A DNA stretch of 64,000 nt from CAYWXK01 sp964462515 (GCA_964462515.1 CAYWXK010000023.1:1-64000), one strand, 5' to 3'. Numbered from the stretch's first letter, positions 49,840 through 58,782 are shown. Notes: generated from the sequence alone by a model not told the origin. Numbers and translations are program-made.

Positions 49840-50490
49840 ATGGCGCTGTTATTGGGAAAAAAAGTTGGAATGACCCAGGTTTATGACGAAGCAGGCAGGT
49901 TGCTGCCTGTTACCGTCATACAAGCCGGCCCGTGCGTTGTTATGCAGGTCAAGACAGTTGAAACTGATGGTTATAACGCTATTCAGATGGGCTATGATGA
50001 TATAAAGCCCTCTGTCAGGAAAAAGCCACAGATTGGCATCGCTGAAAAGGCTAACACTGTTCCAAAGAGGTTCATCAGAGAGATGCGATTGTCCAACGAT
50101 GCCAAGCAGGAACATAAAGTTGGAGATGCCATCACTGTTGCAGCTTTCACAGAGAAGGAATTTGTTGATGTGGTTGGAACCAGTAAAGGCAAAGGATTTG
50201 CCGGCGTAATGAAGCGATATCATTTTGGCGGTATGCCGAATTCGCACGGCACCGAACGAAAGCATCGCTCGCCCGGCTCAATCGCCAGTCACGGAACCGA
50301 CCGCGGCCACGGCGGCAACCTGCATAAGGGAAAGAGAATGGGCGGACATCTAGGCAACCACCGGGCCACTGTAAAGAATCACCGGCTGGTAGGAATAGAC
50401 TCGGAGAGGAACTTGTTAGTCGTAAAGGGTTCCATACCGGGCCCTGCAGGCGGCTATTGCATCGTGCGAAGCGCAAAAAAGGGTAAGTAG
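49840..50490 (+). CDS. rplC: Ribosomal protein L3 (uL3)
   Basis: A 216-residue L3 beginning MALLLGKKVGMTQVYDEAG. The central extension (HGTERKHRSPGSIASHGTDR and GKRMGGHLGNHRAT) reaches toward the peptidyl transferase centre. Position and length are standard. Confidence 0.97.
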   Translation: MALLLGKKVGMTQVYDEAGRLLPVTVIQAGPCVVMQVKTVETDGYNAIQMGYDDIKPSVRKKPQIGIAEKANTVPKRFIREMRLSNDAKQEHKVGDAITVAAFTEKEFVDVVGTSKGKGFAGVMKRYHFGGMPNSHGTERKHRSPGSIASHGTDRGHGGNLHKGKRMGGHLGNHRATVKNHRLVGIDSERNLLVVKGSIPGPAGGYCIVRSAKKGK

Positions 50491-50510
50491 TCAGAAAGCA
50501 GAATCAAAAA

Positions 50511-51146
50511 ATGATTAGTCTGGCTGTTTATAACATAGAAGGTCAGGAAATCGATAGCTTAAAGGTCGATGAAGCGGCTTTTGGCCGCTACGTCAGATAC
50601 CCGCTGCTCAAACAGGCAATTGTTATGTATCAGGCCAATAAGCGCGTGGGGACAGCTACGACAAAGGGCAGAGGCGATGTAGAAGGTTCAAGCCGAAAGA
50701 TATACAGGCAAAAACATACCGGTCGCGCCCGTGCGGGAACGATTAGAACCGGCAAGCGTGTGGGAGGCGGTATGACCTTTGCCAAAGCAGCCAGGGATTT
50801 TGGAAAACGGATGCCCAAAAAGCAAAGAAGGCTGGCAAGGAACTCCGCGATACTGGCAAAAATGCTGACTAACAACGTAGTCGTCGTCGATGAATTGAAA
50901 TTCCAGAAACCTAAAACGAAAGATTTTGAACGTGTTTTAAGCAATTTGAAGATAGACCGCAGTTGTCTTGTAACAGTTAACGACTACGACCAGAACCTGT
51001 ATAAATCGGCTCGGAATATTCCGAAGATAACTGTAATGCCCGTGGCCGAGCTGAACGCAGGCAGCATTTGCAGCTGCCATAAGATGTTGTTCACCAGAGA
51101 TGCGTTTTTATCATTGTTGAATAAGGGCCAAGAGGACGAGAATTAG
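50511..51146 (+). CDS. rplD: Ribosomal protein L4 (uL4)
   Basis: A 211-residue exit-tunnel protein with the extended loop GRARAGTIRTGKRVGGGMTF. In E. coli L4 represses the S10 operon by acting on its leader; the long leader upstream of rpsJ makes a similar circuit possible here, which is inference. Confidence 0.96.
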   Translation: MISLAVYNIEGQEIDSLKVDEAAFGRYVRYPLLKQAIVMYQANKRVGTATTKGRGDVEGSSRKIYRQKHTGRARAGTIRTGKRVGGGMTFAKAARDFGKRMPKKQRRLARNSAILAKMLTNNVVVVDELKFQKPKTKDFERVLSNLKIDRSCLVTVNDYDQNLYKSARNIPKITVMPVAELNAGSICSCHKMLFTRDAFLSLLNKGQEDEN

Positions 51147-51157
51147 CGAATTTTATT

Positions 51158-51436
51158 ATGGATGTGCAGAACATTGTAGTTCGACCTTTAATTACGGAGC
51201 AGGGAGTGCACCTTGCCAATACGAAGGGGGCGTATCCCTTTGAAGTAAATAAAAGAGCTAACAAAACCCAAATAAGAAATGCTGTGGAAAAATTATATGG
51301 AGTCAAGGTTCGCAAGGTCCGGACAGCCAACCGCAAGGGTAAATATCAGCGCAGAGGTAAAACCGGCGGCTATACGCCGAGCTGGAAAAAGGCTGTCATA
51401 TACCTGGAACCTGATTACCATATCGATTTGTTCTAA
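51158..51436 (+). CDS. rplW: Ribosomal protein L23 (uL23)
   Basis: A 92-residue exit-site protein with VVRPLITEQGVHLANTKG and VEKLYGVKVRKVRTANRKG. It provides the docking point for trigger factor and SRP. Confidence 0.96.
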   Translation: MDVQNIVVRPLITEQGVHLANTKGAYPFEVNKRANKTQIRNAVEKLYGVKVRKVRTANRKGKYQRRGKTGGYTPSWKKAVIYLEPDYHIDLF

Positions 51437-51465
51437 GGGAAAATAAAACAGAGGGGGTAAAAATT

Positions 51466-52314
51466 ATGGGTATTAAAATTTATAATCCAACAAGTGCGGG
51501 ACGAAGAAACAGTTCGGTAAATGATTACGCTGAGCTGACAATCGGTGCACGAGAGAAATCGCTGTGTGTGCGGATTAAAAAGAACGGCGGAAGGAATCAT
51601 TCCGGCATGACCACCGTCAGGTTCAGAGGCGGCGGGGCAAGAAAGATTTACCGAATTATCGATTTCAAACGTGACAAGGACGATGTTCCTGCAAAAGTAG
51701 CAACAGTTGAATACGACCCGAACAGGAATTGTTTTATATCGCTGGTGCACTACGCCGATGGCGAGAAAAGATACATATTGGCGCCATTGGGTATAAAGGT
51801 TGGTGACACTGTGATGAGCGGCAAGTTGTGTGAGCCGAGGCCCGGCAACGCTATGCCACTGGAGGCGATTCCTACAGGGATAGAGATTCACAACATAGAA
51901 ATGATAGCAGGCCAGGGTGGGAAACTTGTTAGAGGAGCAGGCGGCGTTTCCAAAATTGTTGCAAAGGAAGGTAACTGGGCCACCGTCGTTTTGCCCAGCG
52001 GCGAAATGCGGATGCTCCGCAAGGAATGCCGGGCGACAATTGGTCAGCTCAGCAACCCTGACGACCAGAACATCAGGCTTGGCAAGGCCGGGCGAACACG
52101 GCATCTGGGCCGCAGACCGCACGTAAGAGGCAAGGCACAGAACCCCGTTTCTCACCCAATGGGCGGCGGAGAAGGCAGGTCGAATGGGGGCAGACACCCC
52201 TGCTCGCCTACGGGCGTCCTGGCAAAAGGCGGCAAAACCCGAAATCCGCGCAAGACCAGCAACCAAAGGATTATTCGAAGACGAAAAAGCGGACGTTTCC
52301 AAATTCGTGGCTAA
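51466..52314 (+). CDS. rplB: Ribosomal protein L2 (uL2)
   Basis: A 282-residue L2, needed for subunit joining and peptidyl transfer. It has HSGMTTVRFRGGG and the conserved HPMGGGEGRSNGGRHP loop with the functionally important His. Full length. Confidence 0.97.
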   Translation: MGIKIYNPTSAGRRNSSVNDYAELTIGAREKSLCVRIKKNGGRNHSGMTTVRFRGGGARKIYRIIDFKRDKDDVPAKVATVEYDPNRNCFISLVHYADGEKRYILAPLGIKVGDTVMSGKLCEPRPGNAMPLEAIPTGIEIHNIEMIAGQGGKLVRGAGGVSKIVAKEGNWATVVLPSGEMRMLRKECRATIGQLSNPDDQNIRLGKAGRTRHLGRRPHVRGKAQNPVSHPMGGGEGRSNGGRHPCSPTGVLAKGGKTRNPRKTSNQRIIRRRKSGRFQIRG

Positions 52315-52381
52315 TTAGCGTGTAGAAGGTAAAAAGAGCTGGTCGCGTGATTATTGAAGTTTGAAGATTGAGTAAATCCGA

Positions 52382-52657
52382 ATGGGAAGATCACTTAAAA
52401 AAGGACCATACGTTGACCAGAAGCTGTTCAGAAAGGTGCAAACGCAGCTTACCTCCGGCGCCCGTGAGCCAATAAAGACCTGGGCCAGGCGGTGCACGAT
52501 AATACCGGAGTTTGTGGGTATCACATTTCTGGTCCATAACGGCAAGATATTTAATAAAGTTTTTGTTTCCGAGGATATGGTCGGGCATAAGTTAGGCGAA
52601 TTCTCGCTGACGCGGACGTTCAAAGGCCATTCAACCAGGAAGATAGAGACGGTATAA
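52382..52657 (+). CDS. rpsS: Ribosomal protein S19 (uS19)
   Basis: A 91-residue 30S head protein starting MGRSLKKGPYVDQKL and ending KLGEFSLTRTFKGHS plus a basic tail. Standard place before rplV. Confidence 0.97.
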   Translation: MGRSLKKGPYVDQKLFRKVQTQLTSGAREPIKTWARRCTIIPEFVGITFLVHNGKIFNKVFVSEDMVGHKLGEFSLTRTFKGHSTRKIETV

Positions 52658-52683
52658 TCCGCTAATCGGAATACGAGATAGTT

Positions 52684-53232
52684 ATGTTAAGCGCTAATAA
52701 GTTAAAAGAGCTTTGCCAGGAACGTAAGGTAAGCGTGGAGCAACTGGCCAGCCAGCTCGTCAGGCCCGGGCTTGATAAGAGGGCAGCGACAGCGGCTGTA
52801 AAGAACTGGCAAAAGGGTCTTTTCAAGTCCAGGCCCCGAAAGCAAGACATTCAACGGCTGGCGGCTGGTTTATCCGTCGAAGTTACCGACTTAGCTGACT
52901 GGCACTCGATTTATCGCTATGCACCGATTTCAGCCAGCAAGGCAAAATTGGTTACACAATTGATAGTCGGGCGAAGCGTTGAGGATGCGTTAGATATATT
53001 GAAATTTACAAGGAAACGCGCTGCATCGATGATTGATAAGGTCTTGCGAAGTGCTGTGGCAGACGCCGATGAGCAGCAGGCTGATGTTGATAGTCTATAC
53101 GTCAGCGAAGCCCGCGTTGATGGTGCCGGGATACGAATCGGCACGAAAAGATGGAGAGCAAAAGATAGAGGCAAGGCATATCCCATTCATCAAAAAGCCT
53201 GCCATATTCATATAACGGTTACAGAGGCGTAA
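52684..53232 (+). CDS. rplV: Ribosomal protein L22 (uL22) with N-terminal XRE-like HTH extension
   Basis: A 182-residue protein. Residues about 75-182 are L22 (RYAPISASKAKLVTQLIVGR, then TKRWRAKDRGKAYPIHQKAC with the exit-tunnel hairpin). Residues 1-72 are not part of normal L22 (about 110 residues). They have the helix order of a Cro/CI-type helix-turn-helix: LKELCQERKVSVEQLASQL, AVKNWQKGLFKS, KQDIQRLAAGLSVEVTDLA. No internal start with a ribosome site was found near residue 75, and the gap from rpsS is short, so the fusion is taken as real. Confidence 0.93.
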   Translation: MLSANKLKELCQERKVSVEQLASQLVRPGLDKRAATAAVKNWQKGLFKSRPRKQDIQRLAAGLSVEVTDLADWHSIYRYAPISASKAKLVTQLIVGRSVEDALDILKFTRKRAASMIDKVLRSAVADADEQQADVDSLYVSEARVDGAGIRIGTKRWRAKDRGKAYPIHQKACHIHITVTEA

Positions 53233-53257
53233 AAACAGGTAATAAACGAACAGTATT

Positions 53258-54100
53258 ATGGGTCAGAAAGTTTCGCCAATAGGTTTCAGAACAGGGATAA
53301 CGCTGGGATGGCAGAGCACATGGTTTGCTCCAAACAAGGCTGCTTACGGCGAGTTTCTTGTCGAGGACCACAAGATTCGCCAGTTTATCGACAAGAAATA
53401 TAACCGTAGCGTGCCTAAGGGCGCAGTTGCAAAGGTTGAAATAACGCGAACGCGCAATGAGATAAAAGTAACACTGCATAGCGCTCGACCAGGCGTAATC
53501 ATTGGACCCAGAGGCGGTGAAGTTGAGAAGCTGCGGGAAGAGATTGAGCAATTGACGGGCCGAGCCGTAACCGTAAACGTTATCGAGATAAAAGAGCCGG
53601 ATCTTAACGCCATTTTAGTCGCCGAAGCGATCGCCGAACAGTTGGAAAAGCGGGCCTCATACAGGCGCACGATGAAACAATACTGTGAAGCAGCAATGAA
53701 CGCCGGTGCTAAAGGCGTTAAGATTATTTGTGGCGGGCGGCTGGCGGGTTCGGAAATGGCAAGGAAGGAAATTCAAAAGCTCGGCAGCATCCCGCTGCAT
53801 ACGCTGGATGCTAACGTAGATTACGGGAAGGCAACAGCAGAAACTACATACGGGGCAATTGGTATCAAAGTTTGGATTTACAGGGGCAAGTTCGGCGAAG
53901 AGGCCGAACCGAGTCCCCGTGGTCCCCGTCGGCGTCCCGGCCGTTTCGGCGGGACAAGGTCTGCTGACAGCGGGCATGGCGAGAAATTTAGAACCAAACG
54001 CGGGCCAAGACGAGAAGGCACAGGTGACGTGCAAGCTGATACAAACGTCAGGCCGACAGAACCTAATACCGGTGCAGCCGACAATGCAGGCGGAAGTTGA
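53258..54100 (+). CDS. rpsC: Ribosomal protein S3 (uS3)
   Basis: A 280-residue S3 of the mRNA entry channel with the KH-domain GPRGGEVEKLREEIEQLTGR and the C-terminal GVKIICGGRLAGSEMAR. It is followed by an Arg/Gly/Pro-rich, probably disordered tail of about 60 residues (EPSPRGPRRRPGRFGG) that is longer than in E. coli. Confidence 0.97.
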   Translation: MGQKVSPIGFRTGITLGWQSTWFAPNKAAYGEFLVEDHKIRQFIDKKYNRSVPKGAVAKVEITRTRNEIKVTLHSARPGVIIGPRGGEVEKLREEIEQLTGRAVTVNVIEIKEPDLNAILVAEAIAEQLEKRASYRRTMKQYCEAAMNAGAKGVKIICGGRLAGSEMARKEIQKLGSIPLHTLDANVDYGKATAETTYGAIGIKVWIYRGKFGEEAEPSPRGPRRRPGRFGGTRSADSGHGEKFRTKRGPRREGTGDVQADTNVRPTEPNTGAADNAGGS

Positions 54101-54161
54101 AAGCCGGCATTTAGTGAAAGAGACAACAAAAGCCGGGTAAAATGTTTGAAGGGCTTAAGAA

Positions 54162-54578
54162 ATGGCAATGATGCCAAAAAGAGTTAAGTATCGTAAGAGC
54201 CAGCGCGGCAGAATGAAATGCAATGCCTCGAGGGGCAATTTTGTAGCGTTCGGCGAATACGGCTTACAGGCACTGGAAGCCAGTTGGGTGAGCGGCAAGA
54301 ACATCGAAGCCGGTCGGGTTTCGGCGACGCACTTTTTGCATCGTGAAGGCAAGGTGTATGTGCGGATATTTCCGCATAAGCCGGTTTCGGCCAAACCGCT
54401 GGAGACCCGAATGGGTAAGGGCAAAGGTGAGCCTGCTTTTTGGGTTGCCAGGGTCAGGCCAGGGCAGATTTGCTTTGAGGTTAGCGGCGTCAGCGAGGAT
54501 GTGGCAAAACTGGCACTGGCCAGAGTGGCCCATAAATTGCCGATTAAGTGCAGGTTTGTTAAGCGAAGACATGCATAA
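54162..54578 (+). CDS. rplP: Ribosomal protein L16 (uL16)
   Basis: A 138-residue L16 with MPKRVKYRKSQRGRMKC and MGKGKGEPAFWVARVRPG. Three closely spaced ATGs (54162, 54168, 54171) are possible starts. Standard order before rpmC. Confidence 0.96.
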   Translation: MAMMPKRVKYRKSQRGRMKCNASRGNFVAFGEYGLQALEASWVSGKNIEAGRVSATHFLHREGKVYVRIFPHKPVSAKPLETRMGKGKGEPAFWVARVRPGQICFEVSGVSEDVAKLALARVAHKLPIKCRFVKRRHA

Positions 54579-54593
54579 TAAAAGGTTGTTAAT

Positions 54594-54779
54594 ATGAAGG
54601 CAAAGCAGTATCGAGAGATGGGCGCCGATGAGCTTGAGGATAAACTGGAAGAACTCCGGAGGCATCTGTTTGATTTGCGAACACAGGCAGTTACAGAAAA
54701 GCTGGGGGACTCCAAAGCCATAATCAATACGCGGCGTAACATCGCCAGGGTCAAAACGATATTGCGTGAAAGAAAATAA
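54594..54779 (+). CDS. rpmC: Ribosomal protein L29 (uL29)
   Basis: A 61-residue two-helix exit-tunnel protein (ELEDKLEELRRHLFDLRTQA, then NTRRNIARVKTILRERK). Standard place between rplP and rpsQ. Confidence 0.95.
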   Translation: MKAKQYREMGADELEDKLEELRRHLFDLRTQAVTEKLGDSKAIINTRRNIARVKTILRERK

Positions 54780-54816
54780 CACTTTGCCTGTTATAAATGG
54801 TCAGCAAGAGTTGAAT

Positions 54817-55107
54817 ATGCAAGAGCGAAAGTTAATAACTTTAACCGGCGTTGTAACAAGCAGCACCGGTAGTAAAACTGTTAAAGTGGTCATCGGCCGG
54901 ACAATTAAGCATCCGAAGTATGACAAATATATGAGGCGGCAAACGAAGCTGGCCGTCCATGACGAACGTAATCAGGCTGGTGTCGGTGATTTGGTCGAGA
55001 TTGCTGAATGCAGACCTTATAGCAAAACCAAGAGTTGGCGCCTGGTGAAGGTCGTGAAAAAAGCCGCTGAGGCGCCGTCAGACAAAATGCCACAGGCAGT
55101 GCAATGA
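54817..55107 (+). CDS. rpsQ: Ribosomal protein S17 (uS17)
   Basis: A 96-residue S17 with LTGVVTSSTGSKTVKVVIGR and HDERNQAGVGDLVEIAECRPYSKTK. The frame is open to 54766, inside rpmC, but homology starts at the ATG at 54817. The stop overlaps the rplN start codon (ATGA). Confidence 0.94.
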   Translation: MQERKLITLTGVVTSSTGSKTVKVVIGRTIKHPKYDKYMRRQTKLAVHDERNQAGVGDLVEIAECRPYSKTKSWRLVKVVKKAAEAPSDKMPQAVQ

Positions 55108-55490
55108 TTCAGCAAGAAACAATGCTGGATATCGCCGACAACTCAGGTGTTAGGTCGGCGTTGTGTATCAGGGTGCTCGGCAGAAGCGGAGCACATGGGA
55201 AATTTACCCGGGCTACTGCTACGGTCGGCGATATTGTTTGTGTTGCCATAAAAAAATGGCTGCCGACCTGTCAGTTGGACAATAAAAAGGTGCATAAATG
55301 CGTTATTATACGCACAAGAAAGCCTGTGAGGCGTGTGGATGGCAGCTATGTGCGATTCGATAGCAACGCCGCTGTGATGATAGATAACGAAGGCAACCCT
55401 ATAGGGACCAGAATTTTTGGTGCGGTTGCTCGTGAGCTTCGGGAAAAAAACTTTATGAAAATCATCTCACTGGCAAGCGAAGTAGTTTAA
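55104..55490 (+). CDS. rplN: Ribosomal protein L14 (uL14)
   Basis: A 128-residue L14 with MLDIADNSGVRSALCIRVLG and RIFGAVARELREKNFMKI. It is translationally coupled to rpsQ by a 4-bp overlap. The family usually starts MIQ..T.L, as here. Confidence 0.97.
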   Translation: MIQQETMLDIADNSGVRSALCIRVLGRSGAHGKFTRATATVGDIVCVAIKKWLPTCQLDNKKVHKCVIIRTRKPVRRVDGSYVRFDSNAAVMIDNEGNPIGTRIFGAVARELREKNFMKIISLASEVV

Positions 55491-55521
55491 GAGGCAAAGA
55501 AGAAAAAAGACGGTACGATAT

Positions 55522-55860
55522 ATGGCCCTGCACATAAAAAAGGGTGATAAGGTTGAGATTATCGCCGGTGACGAGAAAGGAGCCCAAGGCGTGGTGCTTC
55601 GGGTTTTACCGAAGGAAAACAAGGTTGTGGTTCAAGGTCACAATTTGGCCAAGAAGCACGTTCGTCCTTCGCGGAAAAATCCCCAGGGAGGTCGGATTAA
55701 TATCGAGCAGCCGATTCATATAAGCAATGTCTTGCCGGTAAATCCGAAGGACTCCAGAGGCAGCAGGGTCCGTTACAGGATAGATGAAGATGGCAGCAAA
55801 AAACGTATTACAACCGACGGCACCGAAATCGGTATCGTCAGAAAGGCACGCAGCAAATAA
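55522..55860 (+). CDS. rplX: Ribosomal protein L24 (uL24)
   Basis: A 112-residue assembly-initiator protein with the KOW motif KKGDKVEIIAGDEKGAQGVV. It ends directly before a 129-bp repeat-filled gap that separates it from rplE. Confidence 0.96.
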   Translation: MALHIKKGDKVEIIAGDEKGAQGVVLRVLPKENKVVVQGHNLAKKHVRPSRKNPQGGRINIEQPIHISNVLPVNPKDSRGSRVRYRIDEDGSKKRITTDGTEIGIVRKARSK

Positions 55861-55975
55861 TGGTTCGATTCTTTCGACTACGCTCCCTTCGACTGCGCTC
55901 AGGACAGGCAAGACAGATTTGCTCGCCATCCTCCGTTAGAAGTCCCGAGGACTGAGCTTGTCGAAGGATTGGTTG
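55861..55975 (+). repeat. Dispersed TCGAC..CTCAGG repeat between rplX and rplE
   Basis: CTTTCGACTACGCTCCC, TTCGACTGCGCTCAGGACAGG and, inverted, GGACTGAGCTTGTCGAAGG. The same words occur at 26879-26903, 46190-46220 and 46793-46831. Left and right parts can pair into a large hairpin. Confidence 0.7.
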
Positions 55976-55989
55976 CTTGAAGGTGTGCG

Positions 55990-56538
55990 ATGGCACGGCT
56001 AAAAGACTTATACAAATCGACGGTAGCGCCGCAGATGGCTAAGGAATTCGGCTATAAAAATCTTATGGCTGTGCCACGGGTAGAGAGAATAGTCGTATCT
56101 ATGGGTGTAGGCAAAGCGACGCAGGACAAGAAATTTATAGAGATGGCCAAGAATGATTTGATGATGATTACCGCCCAGATGCCCATAATTCGTAAGGCTA
56201 AAAAGAGCGTCTCTAACTTTAAGCTTCGTCAAGGTGTTGAAATTGGGCTTAAGGTCACACTACGGGGCGTGAGGATGTATGAATTTATGGATAGACTGAT
56301 TAACCTTGTAATCCCGCGGGTGAGGGACTTTCGAGGCCTTAACCCAAACAGTTTTGACGGCAGAGGCAACTACTCGATGGGACTGGCGGAGCAGACCGTT
56401 TTCCCGGAAATAAATCCGTCAAAAGTTGAGACGCAGCAGGGGATGAATATTACTTTTGTAACATCAGCAAAGACCAACGAAGAGGCAAGAAGAATGCTGG
56501 CACTTTTTGGTATGCCATTTAAAAGTTTATCGACATAG
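55990..56538 (+). CDS. rplE: Ribosomal protein L5 (uL5)
   Basis: A 182-residue central-protuberance protein with NLMAVPRVERIVVSMGVG, LRGVRMYEFMDRL and RDFRGLNPNSFDGRGNYSMG. GAAGG precedes the ATG. Confidence 0.97.
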   Translation: MARLKDLYKSTVAPQMAKEFGYKNLMAVPRVERIVVSMGVGKATQDKKFIEMAKNDLMMITAQMPIIRKAKKSVSNFKLRQGVEIGLKVTLRGVRMYEFMDRLINLVIPRVRDFRGLNPNSFDGRGNYSMGLAEQTVFPEINPSKVETQQGMNITFVTSAKTNEEARRMLALFGMPFKSLST

Positions 56539-56568
56539 GGCGAAAACGTAGCAATAGGGACCGTTTGG

Positions 56569-56754
56569 ATGTCAACTAAAGCACTGGAAAACAAGGCAAA
56601 AAGGAAACTGAAATTTCGTGTCCGACAATACACACGTTGTGAGCTTTGCGGCAGGTCAAGAGCCGTCTATCGCAAGTTCAAACTCTGCCGGATTTGCTTT
56701 AGAACGTTAGCTAACGAAGGAAAGATACCTGGAATAAGAAAAGCCAGCTGGTAA
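56569..56754 (+). CDS. rpsN: Ribosomal protein S14, zinc-binding type (uS14)
   Basis: A 61-residue short form of S14 with four zinc-ligand cysteines (Cys24, Cys27, Cys40, Cys43: RCELCGRS and LCRICFR). Ends GKIPGIRKASW, as in the family. Confidence 0.96.
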   Translation: MSTKALENKAKRKLKFRVRQYTRCELCGRSRAVYRKFKLCRICFRTLANEGKIPGIRKASW

Positions 56755-56791
56755 AAAGACACGAAAAGACCGATTACAAAGGTGTGAACTT

Positions 56792-57187
56792 ATGAGCAGT
56801 GACCCGATAGCTGATATGCTGACCAAGATTCGCAACGCTTTGCGAATAAATAAAGAGCAGGTTAGCGTTAAGGCATCGAATATTTGCGAAAGCATAGCGG
56901 CTGTTTTGAAAAAGGAAGGTTACATTAAAGATTTCGACAGAATTGATGACAGCAAACAAGGAATAATTAGAATTACCTTAAAGTATGACGAGGATGGCCG
57001 GCCCGTCATCAACGAGATAAAAAGAATTAGTAAACTTGGCCGCAGAATCTACTTGCCGGCTGATAAGCTGCCGCGAGTCGTAGGCGGCCTGGGTGTGGCA
57101 ATAGTTTCCACAAGTAAAGGCGTAATGAGCGACAGAAGCTGCCGCCAGGCCAAGGTCGGCGGCGAAATAATTTGCACGGTTAGCTGA
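56792..57187 (+). CDS. rpsH: Ribosomal protein S8 (uS8)
   Basis: A 131-residue S8 beginning DPIADMLTKIRNALR with the C-terminal STSKGVMSDRSCRQAKVGGE. In E. coli, S8 represses the spc operon near rplE. A double-hairpin repeat sits in the following gap. Confidence 0.96.
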   Translation: MSSDPIADMLTKIRNALRINKEQVSVKASNICESIAAVLKKEGYIKDFDRIDDSKQGIIRITLKYDEDGRPVINEIKRISKLGRRIYLPADKLPRVVGGLGVAIVSTSKGVMSDRSCRQAKVGGEIICTVS

Positions 57188-57195
57188 TGACAGTT

Positions 57196-57245
57196 GTGGC
57201 ACGGGCTTTCAGCCCGTGAAGACACGGCCAAGATGGCCGTGCCAC
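57196..57245 (+). repeat. 50-bp double-hairpin repeat, copy 2
   Basis: Between rpsH and rplF. Hairpins ACGGGCTTTCAGCCCGT and ACGGCCAAGATGGCCGT, with the outer GTGGCACGG/CCGTGCCAC ends also complementary. Confidence 0.9.
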
Positions 57246-57277
57246 CAAGCTCACCGTCATATTGAGTTTATCGAAAT

Positions 57278-57853
57278 ATGAGTCGTATTGGAAAAAAACC
57301 CATTATCATCCCGCAGGGAGTAAAGGTTGAGCAGCAAGGCCGGTCTATCGAGGTTTCCGGGCCGCTGGGCACCCTCCAGATAAATTGCGATCCGAAGATA
57401 AAAGTAAAGGTCTCCAACGGGAATGTAGTGGTGGAAAATAACCATCCCGAGAACCGCCAGGCCAAGCAAATGCACGGGACGACGCGAGCGATACTTGCAA
57501 ACATGGTTAGCGGTGTAAGTTCGGGTTTTGAAAAGAAAATGGAGATATACGGCACCGGATACAACGTCAAAGAACAGGGCGGGAAACTAATCTTTCAGAT
57601 TGGCTTTGCACAAGATATACAACGCACAATACCAAAGGGTGTAAAGGTGCATATTGAGGTTGCTGCAACCAGAGGCGGTGAGACTCCTGCTAAATTTACG
57701 CTTTCAGGTGTAGATAAGGCGCTGCTGGGGCAGTTTGCAAGCGATATACGTAAGATAAGGCGGCCCGAACCTTATAAAGGCAAGGGCATCCGTTTCGCCG
57801 GCGAGCACATCAAGCACAAAGTCGGCAAGGCCTTTACTACTGGAACGACATAA
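57278..57853 (+). CDS. rplF: Ribosomal protein L6 (uL6)
   Basis: A 191-residue L6 with SRIGKKPIIIPQGVKVE and the C-terminal signature PEPYKGKGIRFAGEHIKHK (PYKGKGI). Confidence 0.97.
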   Translation: MSRIGKKPIIIPQGVKVEQQGRSIEVSGPLGTLQINCDPKIKVKVSNGNVVVENNHPENRQAKQMHGTTRAILANMVSGVSSGFEKKMEIYGTGYNVKEQGGKLIFQIGFAQDIQRTIPKGVKVHIEVAATRGGETPAKFTLSGVDKALLGQFASDIRKIRRPEPYKGKGIRFAGEHIKHKVGKAFTTGTT

Positions 57854-57867
57854 TCGGTTTAGGTTCT

Positions 57868-58233
57868 ATGAAAGTCGATAGGATACAAAGAGCAAGACTT
57901 AGGCGTAAATATCACGTGCGGAAAAAAGTCTTTGGGAAGCGGGAGAGACCGAGACTATCCGTATTTCGTTCGAACAGACACATTTACGTTCAGATTGTAG
58001 ATGATACGGTAGGTGCAACGCTTGTTGCCGCCAGTACAATGTCAAAAGGGCTGCGGGAAAATTTACAAAATAGACACGGCAAAAAGGCTGCCGAAGTTGT
58101 AGGCGAAACGATTGCAAAACAGGCCCTCGGGGTCGGCATCAAGTGCGTTTGCTTCGACAGAAACCGCTACAAGTTTCACGGCAGAATCAAAGCGCTTGCT
58201 GAAGCGGCAAGAAAAGCTGGTTTGGTTTTCTAA
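57868..58233 (+). CDS. rplR: Ribosomal protein L18 (uL18)
   Basis: A 121-residue 5S-rRNA-binding protein with RPRLSVFRSNRHIYVQIVDD and CFDRNRYKFHGRIKALAEAA. Standard position. Confidence 0.97.
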   Translation: MKVDRIQRARLRRKYHVRKKVFGKRERPRLSVFRSNRHIYVQIVDDTVGATLVAASTMSKGLRENLQNRHGKKAAEVVGETIAKQALGVGIKCVCFDRNRYKFHGRIKALAEAARKAGLVF

Positions 58234-58246
58234 AAATTGACAGTTA

Positions 58247-58765
58247 ATGGAGATAAAATTGGCAATAGAAGCACCACAAGGATTTGAGCAAGAAGAAAAG
58301 CCGCTGGAAGAAACGGTTGTAAAGGTATATCGCACCGCTAAAGTCCTAAAGGGCGGGCGAAGGTTCAGCTTTGGAGTGTTGGTAGCTGTCGGTGACAGAG
58401 AGGGCACGGTAGGTATTGGTTATGGCAAGGCGAAAGAGGTGCCGCTGGCGGTTGAGAAGGGTATGAAAGAAGCGAAGAAGGATCTGCACAAGATAGCTCT
58501 GGTGGGGCGAACAATTCCGCACCAGACAATCGCCAAATACAGGGCTACGAAAATAATATTAGTTCCGGCCAGTGCCGGCACGGGGGTTATTGCCGGTTCC
58601 AGCGCTCGAGCAGTGCTCGAGCTTGCCGGTGTTCAGGATGTTCTGACAAAGGTTTACGGAAGCACCTCTGCCAAGAATGTGCTCAAGGCAACGATGGAAG
58701 CTTTACTGAAATTACGGACAAAAGAAACAGTTGAATCTGTCCGCGGCGTGACAATTGGCGATTGA
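58247..58765 (+). CDS. rpsE: Ribosomal protein S5 (uS5)
   Basis: A 172-residue S5 with GGRRFSFGVLVAVGDREG and a C-terminal domain ending near SAKNVLKATMEALLKL. It is followed directly by rplO; the rpmD (L30) gene usually found between them is absent, as in several planctomycete-type genomes. Confidence 0.97.
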   Translation: MEIKLAIEAPQGFEQEEKPLEETVVKVYRTAKVLKGGRRFSFGVLVAVGDREGTVGIGYGKAKEVPLAVEKGMKEAKKDLHKIALVGRTIPHQTIAKYRATKIILVPASAGTGVIAGSSARAVLELAGVQDVLTKVYGSTSAKNVLKATMEALLKLRTKETVESVRGVTIGD

Positions 58766-58782
58766 TAGGTAGGTGAACCGGT

